A DNA stretch of 5,961 nucleotides from an uncultured Acidobacteriota bacterium (GTDB taxonomy: Bacteria; Acidobacteriota; Terriglobia; Bryobacterales; Bryobacteraceae): NCBI GenBank assembly GCA_937952345.1, contig CALFYN010000642.1, forward strand, positions 1-5,961. The letters are read 5' to 3'. The stretch's first letter is position 1; each line of letters starts with the position of its first letter. Below the pieces are notes generated by a model. It was not told the DNA's origin. It ran no database searches and was given only the letters and a program-made list of their open reading frames with translations. The position numbers were made by a program, and so were the translations under genes. Below, piece after piece: positions 1 to 5,961 of the stretch.

Positions 1-444
1 GGGATCAACTCCCGGTTGGATGAGATGCATGCCTGCTACCTGCGGGCATTTCTGCCGCACCTGGAGGATTGGAACGGGCAGCGTCGCAAGTTGGCGGCCC
101 GCTATGACGAGGCGTTGCGCGATTGCCCGGGCCTGGAGTTCGTGGAGCGGACAGCGGATTCGGTGTGCCATCTCTACGTCGTGCGCGCCGCAAAGCGCGA
201 CAAGCTGCGGACGTATCTGGCTTCCAAAGGAATCGGCACGGGCGTGCATTATCCGGTACCGATGCACTTGCATCCGACGTTTGCCGGATGCGGGCAGAAG
301 AAAGGCGACTTGCCGCATACCGAGAAAGCCTGCCGCGAGGTGGTGTCGTTGCCGTTGTGGCCCTACATGCCCGAGTCCGCGGTGGATGAGGTGGCGCAGC
401 GAGTGCGCGAGTACTATCGTGGAATTACACGAAAGGGGAAATAA
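1..444 (+). CDS. DegT/DnrJ/EryC1/StrS family sugar aminotransferase, C-terminal part (5' truncated)
   Basis: This is the last 147 residues of a PLP-dependent nucleotide-sugar aminotransferase; the reading frame is open from base 1 and ends at TAA 442-444. The start of the visible part, G-I-N-S-R-L-D-E-M, matches the conserved 'NxRxDExQAA' helix of the DegT/DnrJ/EryC1/StrS family, followed by the usual L-P-H-L-x-x-W-N-x-x-R-R segment. Residues about 77-87 (G-I-G-T-G-V-H-Y-P-V-P) are the family's 'GIxTxxHYPxPxH' strand, and the C-terminus has the expected S-L-P-L-W-P-Y-M ending. The PLP lysine and cofactor-binding region lie upstream of the window. Enzymes of this family transfer an amino group from glutamate to a keto sugar linked to UDP, dTDP or GDP, in the cytoplasm, for surface glycans or glycosylated metabolites; the substrate cannot be read from this fragment. 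A TTG at 16 lies inside the domain and is not a real start. The next gene begins 4 bases after the stop. Confidence 0.9.
   Translation, partial: GINSRLDEMHACYLRAFLPHLEDWNGQRRKLAARYDEALRDCPGLEFVERTADSVCHLYVVRAAKRDKLRTYLASKGIGTGVHYPVPMHLHPTFAGCGQKKGDLPHTEKACREVVSLPLWPYMPESAVDEVAQRVREYYRGITRKGK
434..439 (+). promoter_or_regulatory. Ribosome binding site for the epimerase gene
   Basis: AGGGGA lies 9 bases upstream of GTG 449, inside the last codons of the aminotransferase gene. It decides the start: an in-frame GTG at 419 would precede it, and the NAD-binding strand of the protein begins just after 449. Confidence 0.6.
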
Positions 445-448
445 CGCC

Positions 449-1507
449 GTGCCGTACGACAACCTTCCTGTTCTGATCACGGGTGGTCTCGGATTCATTG
501 GAAGCAACCTCGCCATTCGCCTGGTGGAAGCGGGTGCGCGCGTGACCATCGCCGATCCGCTGATGGTGGGCTGCGGCGCGAACCGCCACAACATCGCCGC
601 GGTGGCGAATCGCGTGGAGTTGATCGAACGCGACATCGGCGACGCGGATGAGTTTGCCTCCGCCATTCGCGACGCCAAAGTGATCTTCAATCTCGCGGGC
701 GAGATCAGCCACATCCACAGCATGGAGTTCCCAGAGCGCGATTTGCTCATCAACACAGTGGCCCAGTTGCGATTCCTGCAGGCCTGCGCACGGCACAATC
801 CTGGCGTGCGCATTGTCTATGCGGGCACGCGCCAGGTGTATGGCAAGCCCGATTACCTGCCGATGGACGAAAGCCATCCCGTACGTCCGGTGGATTTCAA
901 CGGCGTGCACAAATATGCCGCGAACATGTATCACGCCATGCTCAGCCGCAGCGGGCAGATCGACGGGATTGTGCTCCGGTTGACGAACGTGTACGGACCA
1001 AGAATGTCGCTGGCGATCCCCTGCCAGGGATTCCTCAGCACCTTCCTGCGATTGGTGCTGACCGGCAAGGGACTGCAAGTGTTTGGCGACGGGAAGCAGT
1101 TGCGCGATCCGGTATTCGTGGACGATATCGTGGAGGCGTTTCTGCTGGCCGGCCTTGCGCCGAGTCCGAAAGAACGGACGATCAACGTGGGCGGCCCCGA
1201 GGCGCTGTCGCTGCGGCGCATTGCAGAGCTGTGCGCCAAGCACGGCGGCGATCTGCCGGTGACCATCCGGCCCTTTCCGGAGGATCGCGTGGCCATCGAC
1301 ATCGGCAGCTATTCCACCGATTCCTCATTGTTTGAGCGCACATTCGGATGGAAGCCGGTGGTGCGCTTTGAAGAAGGGCTGCTGAGCACGCTCGCTTATT
1401 ACCGGGCGGAGATGCCGCACTATCTCGATCCGGCGAATCCACAGCCGTTCTGCGGTCTGCCGGAGCACCAGGGAGTGCAGCACAGATTGATGTATTCCGC
1501 CGTATGA
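449..1507 (+). CDS. NAD-dependent nucleotide-sugar epimerase/dehydratase (extended SDR)
   Basis: A 352-residue extended short-chain dehydrogenase/reductase of the UDP-glucose 4-epimerase/sugar dehydratase type, acting on nucleotide-activated sugars in the cytoplasm. Residues 8-18 carry the Rossmann glycine motif (V-L-I-T-G-G-L-G-F-I-G), and Asp36 at the end of the second strand fits NAD preference. Further family marks are A-G-T-R-Q-V-Y-G (125-132), L-R-L-T-N-V-Y-G-P-R, and F-G-D-G-K-Q-L-R-D-P-V-F-V-D-D-I in the substrate-binding half. Oddly, the YxxxK catalytic motif reads N151-G-V-H-K155: Lys is kept and Tyr is Asn. As I recall, a bacterial subfamily with 'DVNGINK' at this place exists, so this may be a subfamily trait and not a lesion, but the usual epimerase chemistry should not be assumed. 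GTG 449 is chosen over the GTG at 419 and over the much longer open frame to the left because of the Shine-Dalgarno at 434-439 and the family's N-terminus. The stop TGA overlaps the next start (ATGA, 1504-1507). Confidence 0.9.
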   Translation: MPYDNLPVLITGGLGFIGSNLAIRLVEAGARVTIADPLMVGCGANRHNIAAVANRVELIERDIGDADEFASAIRDAKVIFNLAGEISHIHSMEFPERDLLINTVAQLRFLQACARHNPGVRIVYAGTRQVYGKPDYLPMDESHPVRPVDFNGVHKYAANMYHAMLSRSGQIDGIVLRLTNVYGPRMSLAIPCQGFLSTFLRLVLTGKGLQVFGDGKQLRDPVFVDDIVEAFLLAGLAPSPKERTINVGGPEALSLRRIAELCAKHGGDLPVTIRPFPEDRVAIDIGSYSTDSSLFERTFGWKPVVRFEEGLLSTLAYYRAEMPHYLDPANPQPFCGLPEHQGVQHRLMYSAV

Positions 1508-2253
1508 TGAACCCGGCAGAGTTCGCCAACATCGCGGCGATCGAGGAAAATTTCTGGTGGTTTCGCGGAATGCGCCGCATCCTGTTTCGCTTGATGGATC
1601 CGGTGGCGGCGGAGCGGCGATTTGGGATGGTGTTGGAGGCCGGCTGCGGCACGGGGCATCTTTCGCGCATGCTGGAACAGCGCTACGGGTGGCGGATGGT
1701 GCCGGTGGATCTGGCTCCGGAAGGATTGGCGTACGGCAAAGGACTTGGCGTCGAGCGCATGACGCAAGCCGATGTCGCCGCGCTGCCATTTGCCGATGAG
1801 AGCTTCGATGCAGTCCTTTCGATGGATGTGATTGTGCACTTCCCACGAGGCCAAGAGCACAAGCCGTTCGGAGAATTTGTGCGTGTGTGCAAGAAAGGCG
1901 GATTGCTGGCCATTCGCGTATCGGCGCTGGATGTGCTGCGCAGCCGGCATTCGCAGTTCGCGCATGAGCGGCAGCGCTTCACACGCGGGCGGCTGCTGGG
2001 ACTGGCGCAAAGCCACGGGTTGCGGGTGCTGCGGTGCACATATTTGAACTCGCTGTTGTCGCCGGTGGCTTTCGCGAAGTTCCGGTTATTTGAGCCGTTT
2101 CTCAAGGGGCCCGTGGAGAGCGGTGTCCAGCCGGTCGCGCCGTGGCTCGACAATCTGTTATATATGCCTCTTGCACTGGAGGCCGAATGGTTGGGCGCGG
2201 GACTGAACTTTCCACTGGGACAATCGCTGCTGCTGATCGCCGAGAAGCCGTAA
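1504..2253 (+). CDS. Class I SAM-dependent methyltransferase
   Basis: A 249-residue Rossmann-fold methyltransferase of the Methyltransf_11/25 type. Motif I is clear at residues 43-51 (V-L-E-A-G-C-G-T-G). The acidic ribose-binding end of strand 2 is V-D-L-A-P-E-G-L, the adenine-binding region is A-D-V-A-A-L-P-F-A-D-E-S-F-D-A-V, and the post-motif strand is S-M-D-V-I-V-H-F. The N-terminal E-N-F-W-W-F-R-G-M-R-R-I (15-26) resembles the 'WWFxgRR' leader of methyltransferases found near glycan and glycosyltransferase genes. The C-terminal part (R-H-S-Q-F-A-H-E-R-Q-R-F-T onward) also looks like that group. It probably methylates a sugar or a glycan-linked substrate in the cytoplasm; the acceptor is unknown. 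It starts in a 4-base ATGA overlap with the epimerase stop, with no recognisable Shine-Dalgarno, so translation is probably coupled; the ATG at 1507 is an equally possible start. Its 3' end is overlapped by the acyltransferase gene. Confidence 0.88.
   Translation: MMNPAEFANIAAIEENFWWFRGMRRILFRLMDPVAAERRFGMVLEAGCGTGHLSRMLEQRYGWRMVPVDLAPEGLAYGKGLGVERMTQADVAALPFADESFDAVLSMDVIVHFPRGQEHKPFGEFVRVCKKGGLLAIRVSALDVLRSRHSQFAHERQRFTRGRLLGLAQSHGLRVLRCTYLNSLLSPVAFAKFRLFEPFLKGPVESGVQPVAPWLDNLLYMPLALEAEWLGAGLNFPLGQSLLLIAEKP
2178..2182 (+). promoter_or_regulatory. Possible ribosome binding site for the membrane acyltransferase
   Basis: GGAGG sits 4 bases before ATG 2187, inside the methyltransferase coding sequence. 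The motif is strong but the spacing is short. It is the main argument for starting the next gene at 2187, since the only other in-frame starts near the domain are CTG 2274 and GTG 2277. Confidence 0.45.
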
Positions 2254-3338
2254 GCACGGGCGCGGGACAACGGCTGGTGTCGCTCGACATCTTCCGCGGC
2301 ATGACCATCGCGGCGATGATGCTGGTCAACAACGCCGGCGGATTTCCAGAAGTGTACGCCCCGTTGAAGCATGCCTCCTGGCACGGGTGGACGTTCACGG
2401 ATACGGTGTTCCCCTTCTTCCTCTGGATCTGCGGAGTGGCGATGACGCTGTCGTTTGCCAGGCGCGTGGAATCGGGGGCGGATCGAGGAAAGCTGCTGTT
2501 GCACAGCCTGCGGCGCGGCGCGATGATCTTCGGGCTGGGACTGCTGCTGAACGGATTCCCCTACTACAACCTGGCCACCATCCGCATTCCCGGCGTACTG
2601 CAGCGCATCGGGCTTTGTTACTTCCTGGGTGCGGTGGTGTTTCTATACACCTCGCGGCGCATGCAGGCGTGGATCACCGCCGGGTGCCTGTTTGGGTATT
2701 GGGCGCTGATGGCGTGGGTTCCGGTGCCGGGCTGCGGTGCGGGATCGCTGGAGCGGGAATGCAACCTGCAACAATATGTGGACGGAATGTTTTTATCGGG
2801 ACACATGTACTCGGCGACGAAGACATGGGATCCGGAAGGGATTGTGAGCACGATTCCCGCCGTGGCGACCATCCTGTTCGGGATTCTGACGGGGCACCTG
2901 CTGCGGGCTGCGATACCGGCGCTGGAGAAGCTGAGTTGGATGTTCTTCACGGGCAACGTGCTGCTGTTTGCTGGCCTGTTCTGGGACAAGGCGCTGCCGA
3001 TCAACAAGAACATCTGGACCAGTTCGTATGCTGTGTTCATGGCGGGCATGGCGCTGGTGGTGTTCGCCTGCTGTTACTGGCTGGCGGATTACAAGGGTTG
3101 GAAGCAGTGGGGCAAGCCGTTCGCGATCTACGGTTCGAATGCGATTGCGGTGTATGTGCTGGCTGGACTGATCGCGCGCATCATCGGGATGCTGGGCTGG
3201 CGCAGACCGATTTATGAAGGGCTGCTGACATTCGCGGCGCCGGTGCACGCTTCCCTGCTCTATGGGTTGCTGCATGTGACGCTGCTGTATCTGATTGCCT
3301 TGGCGCTGTATCGGAAAGGATGGTTTCTCAAAGTATGA
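2187..3338 (+). CDS. HGSNAT/NagX-like membrane acyltransferase (DUF5009 family)
   Basis: A polytopic inner-membrane protein of about 383 residues related to human lysosomal heparan-alpha-glucosaminide N-acetyltransferase and bacterial NagX/COG4299 proteins. The family opening R-L-V-S-L-D-I-F-R-G (29-38) is followed by V-N-N-A-G-G and then K-H-A-S-W-H-G-W-T-F-T-D-T-V-F-P, which aligns with the human segment bearing the acetyl-accepting histidine; that residue is His62 here. About ten hydrophobic segments follow, with a family-typical W-V-P-V-P-G-C-G-A-G stretch and T-W-D-P-E-G-I-V-S-T-I-P before the second half. By analogy with HGSNAT it would move an acyl group, probably acetyl from cytosolic acetyl-CoA, across the membrane to an amino sugar; a role in amino-sugar uptake has been proposed for NagX. 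The start is uncertain: ATG 2187 gives a 67-base overlap with the methyltransferase and a GGAGG site, GTG 2277 would leave almost no N-terminal tail, and ATG 2142 adds 15 unlikely residues. The stop overlaps the sulfatase start (ATGA, 3335-3338). Confidence 0.88.
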   Translation: MVGRGTELSTGTIAAADRREAVSTGAGQRLVSLDIFRGMTIAAMMLVNNAGGFPEVYAPLKHASWHGWTFTDTVFPFFLWICGVAMTLSFARRVESGADRGKLLLHSLRRGAMIFGLGLLLNGFPYYNLATIRIPGVLQRIGLCYFLGAVVFLYTSRRMQAWITAGCLFGYWALMAWVPVPGCGAGSLERECNLQQYVDGMFLSGHMYSATKTWDPEGIVSTIPAVATILFGILTGHLLRAAIPALEKLSWMFFTGNVLLFAGLFWDKALPINKNIWTSSYAVFMAGMALVVFACCYWLADYKGWKQWGKPFAIYGSNAIAVYVLAGLIARIIGMLGWRRPIYEGLLTFAAPVHASLLYGLLHVTLLYLIALALYRKGWFLKV

Positions 3339-4756
3339 GTATCGACAGGCGTGGGTTTCTGCTTTCCACTCTCGGGGCCGCGGTGGCCAGCGGGCAATCG
3401 GCGGCGCGCAATGTATTGTTTATCGCCGCGGATGATTTGAATGACGACATGGGAACGTTCGGACACTCGCTGGTGCGGACGCCGAACATGGACCGGCTGG
3501 CAGGGAAAGGTGTGCGCTTCGACCGCGCCTATTGCCAGTTCCCGCTGTGCAGCCCGTCGCGGACATCGCTGATGACAGGGCTTGGGCCCGATGCGACCAC
3601 GGTGTACGACCTGCAGAAACATTTCCGCAGCGTCGTGCCGGACGTGGTGACCGCGCCGCAGTTGATGCAGAAGAACGGCGGATTCGCGGCGCGCGTGGGC
3701 AAGATTTATCACTACGGAAATCCGGGGCAGATCGGCACCGATGGGCTGGACGATGCACCGTCGTGGAATGAGCGCGTGAATCCGGCGGGCATCGACAAGA
3801 AGGAAGAGCCGCTGTTGACCAACTACACGCCCGGGCGCGGCATTGGGTCCGCGCCGTGCTTCTACTCTTCTCCGGCGAAGGATGAGGAGCACACCGACGG
3901 CATGGTGGCCGCGGAGAGCATCCGTATCATGGAGCAGCACCAGAAAGACCGGTTCTTCCTGGGGTGCGGCTTCTACCGGCCGCATGTGCCCTGGATTGCG
4001 CCATCGAAGTATTTCGATATGGTGCCCATGGAAAAGGTGGAGGCCGTTCCGTTCGAAGAATGGGAGTTGAAGATTGCACCGAAGTGGGCGTATTGGACCA
4101 CTCCGCCGAACTTCGGGATGAACGAGAAACAGCGCCGTGAGTGCATCCGCGCCTACTATGCATCCATTCTGTTCCTGGACGCGCAAGTGGGCAAGGTGCT
4201 GGATGCGGTGGAGCGATTGCGGCTGGAACAAAATACCCTGATCGTGTTTTGGAGCGATCATGGGTATCAATTGGGCGAGCACGGGCAGTGGTTCAAGCAG
4301 ACGGTGTTCGAGCCGTCGGCGCGCGCACCGATGATTATCGCCGGAGCGGGCGTAAAGGCTCGCGGCAAGGTGTGCCGGCGCACGGTGGAGTTTGTCGATA
4401 TCTATCCGACGATGGCCGATGTCTGTGGATTGAAAGGGGCTCCGGCAAACCTGCATGGGCGGAGTCTGCGGCCGCTGTTGGACAATCCGAACGCGGCGTG
4501 GACCAAGCCGGCGGTCACGCAGGTGCGTCGCGGCACGGGCGCAAAGATGGTGATGGGCCACTCGCTGCGCAATGAGCGCTACCGCTACAGCATGTGGAAT
4601 GAAGGCGCGGAAGGCGAGGAGTTGTACGATTACGATCGCGATCCGCGCGAGATGAAGAACCTGGCTGAGGATTCGTCGATGCAGGACTTGAAGAAGAAAC
4701 TGAAGGCGCAATTGAGCGGGATCATCCGCGCGCGCGGCTGGAAGGCCAAGGCGTGA
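3335..4756 (+). CDS. Tat-exported iduronate-2-sulfatase-like sulfatase
   Basis: A 473-residue formylglycine-dependent sulfatase of the alkaline phosphatase superfamily, closest in motif pattern to iduronate-2-sulfatase (IDS). Metal-binding D33-D34 lie in the first strand (F-I-A-A-D-D-L-N-D-D). The Cys-type sulfatase signature is C72-S-P-S-R76-T-S-L-M-T-G, with C72 the residue converted to formylglycine. K123-I-Y-H126, H217 (Y-R-P-H-V-P-W), D308-H309-G and K321 (G-E-H-G-Q-W-F-K) match the IDS active-site residues, with the same 13-residue spacing from DH to Lys as I recall for human IDS. The N-terminus M-S-I-D-R-R-G-F-L-L followed by a hydrophobic, Ala-rich stretch to about residue 24 is a Tat signal peptide, so the enzyme should fold, and be modified, in the cytoplasm before export. 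The start at ATG 3335 fits the Tat leader and the ATGA overlap; ATG 3320 in frame is an alternative adding 5 residues. GGAAAGGA at 3313-3320 is rather far from 3335. It would cleave sulfate esters, possibly from uronate or other sugars; the true substrate is unknown. Confidence 0.92.
   Translation: MSIDRRGFLLSTLGAAVASGQSAARNVLFIAADDLNDDMGTFGHSLVRTPNMDRLAGKGVRFDRAYCQFPLCSPSRTSLMTGLGPDATTVYDLQKHFRSVVPDVVTAPQLMQKNGGFAARVGKIYHYGNPGQIGTDGLDDAPSWNERVNPAGIDKKEEPLLTNYTPGRGIGSAPCFYSSPAKDEEHTDGMVAAESIRIMEQHQKDRFFLGCGFYRPHVPWIAPSKYFDMVPMEKVEAVPFEEWELKIAPKWAYWTTPPNFGMNEKQRRECIRAYYASILFLDAQVGKVLDAVERLRLEQNTLIVFWSDHGYQLGEHGQWFKQTVFEPSARAPMIIAGAGVKARGKVCRRTVEFVDIYPTMADVCGLKGAPANLHGRSLRPLLDNPNAAWTKPAVTQVRRGTGAKMVMGHSLRNERYRYSMWNEGAEGEELYDYDRDPREMKNLAEDSSMQDLKKKLKAQLSGIIRARGWKAKA
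4740..4745 (+). promoter_or_regulatory. Ribosome binding site for the sialidase-like gene
   Basis: GGAAGG lies 7 bases before GTG 4753 within the last sulfatase codons. Together with the GTGA overlap and the Tat leader that follows, it fixes the start of the last gene. Confidence 0.5.
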
Positions 4757-5961
4757 AACGGCGGGAGTTCTTGGCGGCATCGGCGGCGGCATCCCTGCAC
4801 GGCGCGCCGGCGGGCGTGGAGCGCGAGGTATTTTTGAAAGCGCCTGGAAAAGGGACCGCGGTAATGGCATACGGCTTCTACACGAAGCCGGAGGGTGTGG
4901 AGATGGCATCGATCGAACAGCGCTGGTCCCGCTCGGATACGATCGACATCGCCTATCACCGCATTTCCAAGGATCACGGACGCACGTGGAGCGCACCTGT
5001 TACCATTCCCACCGGCGAGAAGCGGCCCAATGGAATGTGGCGCAAGCATCTGCGCGCCGGGTTCGTTGACCCGCGTAGCGGGCGGTATATCGAGTTCTGG
5101 AATGAAGGCGTGCTGCCGACGGACGATCCGCTCGAAGGGATGCGGCAGTGGAATATCTATTACCGCGTCGGGGTGAATGGCAAGCCCGTGCCGGTGATCC
5201 ATGAAGGCGCGGAGTTCAACCTGCGGCATCCGCTGCCCGGCGTGTTTATCGGAAAAAACTGTGCGATGCTCGGCGATCAGACATCGGCTCCGCTAGGGGC
5301 GAAGGATGGGTCAATTCTGCTTCCCATTCAGATTTCGCACCTGGGGCCGAATGGGGAATACCACAATCCCACGGGTGGCTTGACGTACACCGATGGTGCC
5401 CTGCTGCACGGGACTTGGAAGGGCGACAGGCTGGTGTGGCGAATGTCGCAGTTGCTCACTGGCGATCCGAATCGTTCCACGCGTGGCGTGGTGGAACCCA
5501 CCGTCGGCGTACTCGACGACGGGCGCGTGATGCTGGTGATTCGCGGGTCGAATGATAAGCGGTACGAATTGCCCAGTTACCGGTGGGTTTCGTTTTCGAA
5601 CGATGGAGGGTGGAAGTTTTCCACGCCGCAGCCCTGGACTTATGAGGGCGGTGAGAACTTCTTTTCGCCCAGTTCCTGCTCGCAACTGCTGAAACATTCG
5701 AACGGGAAATTGTACTGGCTGGGGAATATCACTCCGGCGAACCCCAAGGGCAACCGCCCCCGCTATCCCTTCGTGATCGGCGAGGTGGACGGCAAGACGG
5801 GACTGCTGCGGAAGCAGAGCGTGCGCACGGTGGATGACCGGCAGCCGGGAGAAGACGAAATCCTCACTCTGTCGAACTTCTACGCACGCGAGGAGCGGGG
5901 ATCGAAAAAGATCGCGCTCCACATGACGCGCCTGTTTGCTTTGAAAGATGGATGGGAGGGC
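4753..5961 (+). CDS. Tat-exported sialidase/BNR-type beta-propeller protein (3' truncated)
   Basis: A continuous frame of 403 codons starts at GTG 4753 in a 4-base overlap (GTGA) with the sulfatase stop and is still open at the last base. The N-terminus K-R-R-E-F-L-A-A-S-A-A-A-S-L is a short Tat-type signal. The body looks like a sialidase-fold propeller. A good Asp box, S72-K-D-H-G-R-T-W79, follows D-T-I-D-I-A-Y-H-R-I. A degenerate one is at S282-N-D-G-G-W-K-F289. V-V-E-P-T-V-G-V-L-D-D-G-R-V-M-L-V-I-R resembles the strand before the third arginine region of sialidases. I do not see the N-terminal Arg-Ile-Pro motif of GH33 enzymes; the matching place reads L-K-A-P-G-K-G-T-A-V. It may therefore be an exo-sialidase-like hydrolase of altered specificity or a non-catalytic propeller. 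Asp boxes are structural and do not prove glycosidase activity. Its position after the sulfatase suggests it acts on the same exported glycan. Confidence 0.82.
   Translation, partial: MKRREFLAASAAASLHGAPAGVEREVFLKAPGKGTAVMAYGFYTKPEGVEMASIEQRWSRSDTIDIAYHRISKDHGRTWSAPVTIPTGEKRPNGMWRKHLRAGFVDPRSGRYIEFWNEGVLPTDDPLEGMRQWNIYYRVGVNGKPVPVIHEGAEFNLRHPLPGVFIGKNCAMLGDQTSAPLGAKDGSILLPIQISHLGPNGEYHNPTGGLTYTDGALLHGTWKGDRLVWRMSQLLTGDPNRSTRGVVEPTVGVLDDGRVMLVIRGSNDKRYELPSYRWVSFSNDGGWKFSTPQPWTYEGGENFFSPSSCSQLLKHSNGKLYWLGNITPANPKGNRPRYPFVIGEVDGKTGLLRKQSVRTVDDRQPGEDEILTLSNFYAREERGSKKIALHMTRLFALKDGWEG

Larger units (their letters stand above)
1..5961 (+). other. Probable single operon of glycan-modifying genes
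   Basis: All six genes run in one direction. The junctions are a 4-base gap (445-448), ATGA at 1504-1507, a probable 67-base overlap at 2187-2253, ATGA at 3335-3338 and GTGA at 4753-4756. There is no room for internal promoters or terminators outside coding sequence. The cluster extends beyond both window edges, since the first gene lacks its 5' part and the last its 3' part. Co-transcription is inferred from spacing only. Confidence 0.8.

Noticed and set aside
20..448. N-terminal extension of the epimerase frame by 143 residues
   Set aside because: The extension overlaps the aminotransferase and is Arg/Cys/Trp-rich without a domain; the Rossmann motif and Shine-Dalgarno place the start at GTG 449.
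425..1243. A 272-codon minus-strand frame opposite the epimerase
   Set aside because: Low-complexity His/Arg/Ala-rich translation with no motif, wholly antisense to a well-supported gene.
2387..3217. A 276-codon + strand frame overlapping the membrane acyltransferase
   Set aside because: It is the +1 shadow of the acyltransferase, Gly/Ala/Arg-rich and lacking the membrane segments that the true frame shows.
3260..4996. A 578-codon open frame on the minus strand opposite the sulfatase
   Set aside because: It is rich in Arg, His and Pro with no recognisable domain, and lies antisense to a gene with a full catalytic residue set; a typical shadow in GC-rich DNA.
5474..5497. Inverted repeat GTTCCAC / GTGGAAC with a 10-base loop, containing the palindrome CCACGCGTGG
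   Set aside because: It lies in the middle of the sialidase-like coding sequence, has no T-run and only a 7-base stem; likely chance in GC-rich DNA, not a terminator or operator.
5311..5922. A 203-codon minus-strand frame near the right edge
   Set aside because: It is antisense to the sialidase-like gene, which has a Tat leader and an Asp box; no motif is seen in the minus-strand product.

Overview
The window is packed end to end with six genes, all on the + strand, with no intergenic space beyond 4 bases. DNA is GC-rich (roughly 60% by eye). Junctions are a 4-base gap, ATGA and GTGA stop/start overlaps, and one longer overlap, as expected of a single translationally coupled transcript. No RNA gene, mobile element, CRISPR array, terminator or promoter could be supported. 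The organism is a Gram-negative-type soil or environmental bacterium. The style of the proteins (Tat-exported sulfatase, 'RREFL' Tat leaders, a DUF5009/HGSNAT-like acyltransferase) makes me think of Acidobacteriota (Solibacter/Bryobacter-like), but that is inference from general familiarity, not a measured match.

Layout: (1) 1-444, C-terminal part of a DegT/DnrJ/EryC1/StrS PLP aminotransferase for nucleotide sugars; (2) 449-1507, an NAD-dependent nucleotide-sugar epimerase/dehydratase (extended SDR) with Asn where the catalytic Tyr normally sits; (3) 1504-2253, a class I SAM methyltransferase; (4) about 2187-3338, a polytopic membrane acyltransferase related to heparan-alpha-glucosaminide N-acetyltransferase (HGSNAT/NagX, DUF5009); (5) 3335-4756, a Tat-exported iduronate-2-sulfatase-like sulfatase with a complete active-site set; (6) 4753 to the window end, a Tat-exported sialidase/BNR-type beta-propeller protein, starting with GTG and still open at the edge.

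Taken together, the first three genes look like cytoplasmic production and tailoring of an (amino)sugar for a surface glycan. The last three look like membrane or periplasmic enzymes that acetylate, desulfate and perhaps trim a glycan. The adjacency of homologues of two human lysosomal heparan-sulfate-degrading enzymes (HGSNAT and IDS) in one bacterial operon with amino-sugar biosynthesis genes is the most interesting feature. Whether the cluster builds, remodels or degrades a glycan cannot be decided from this window.
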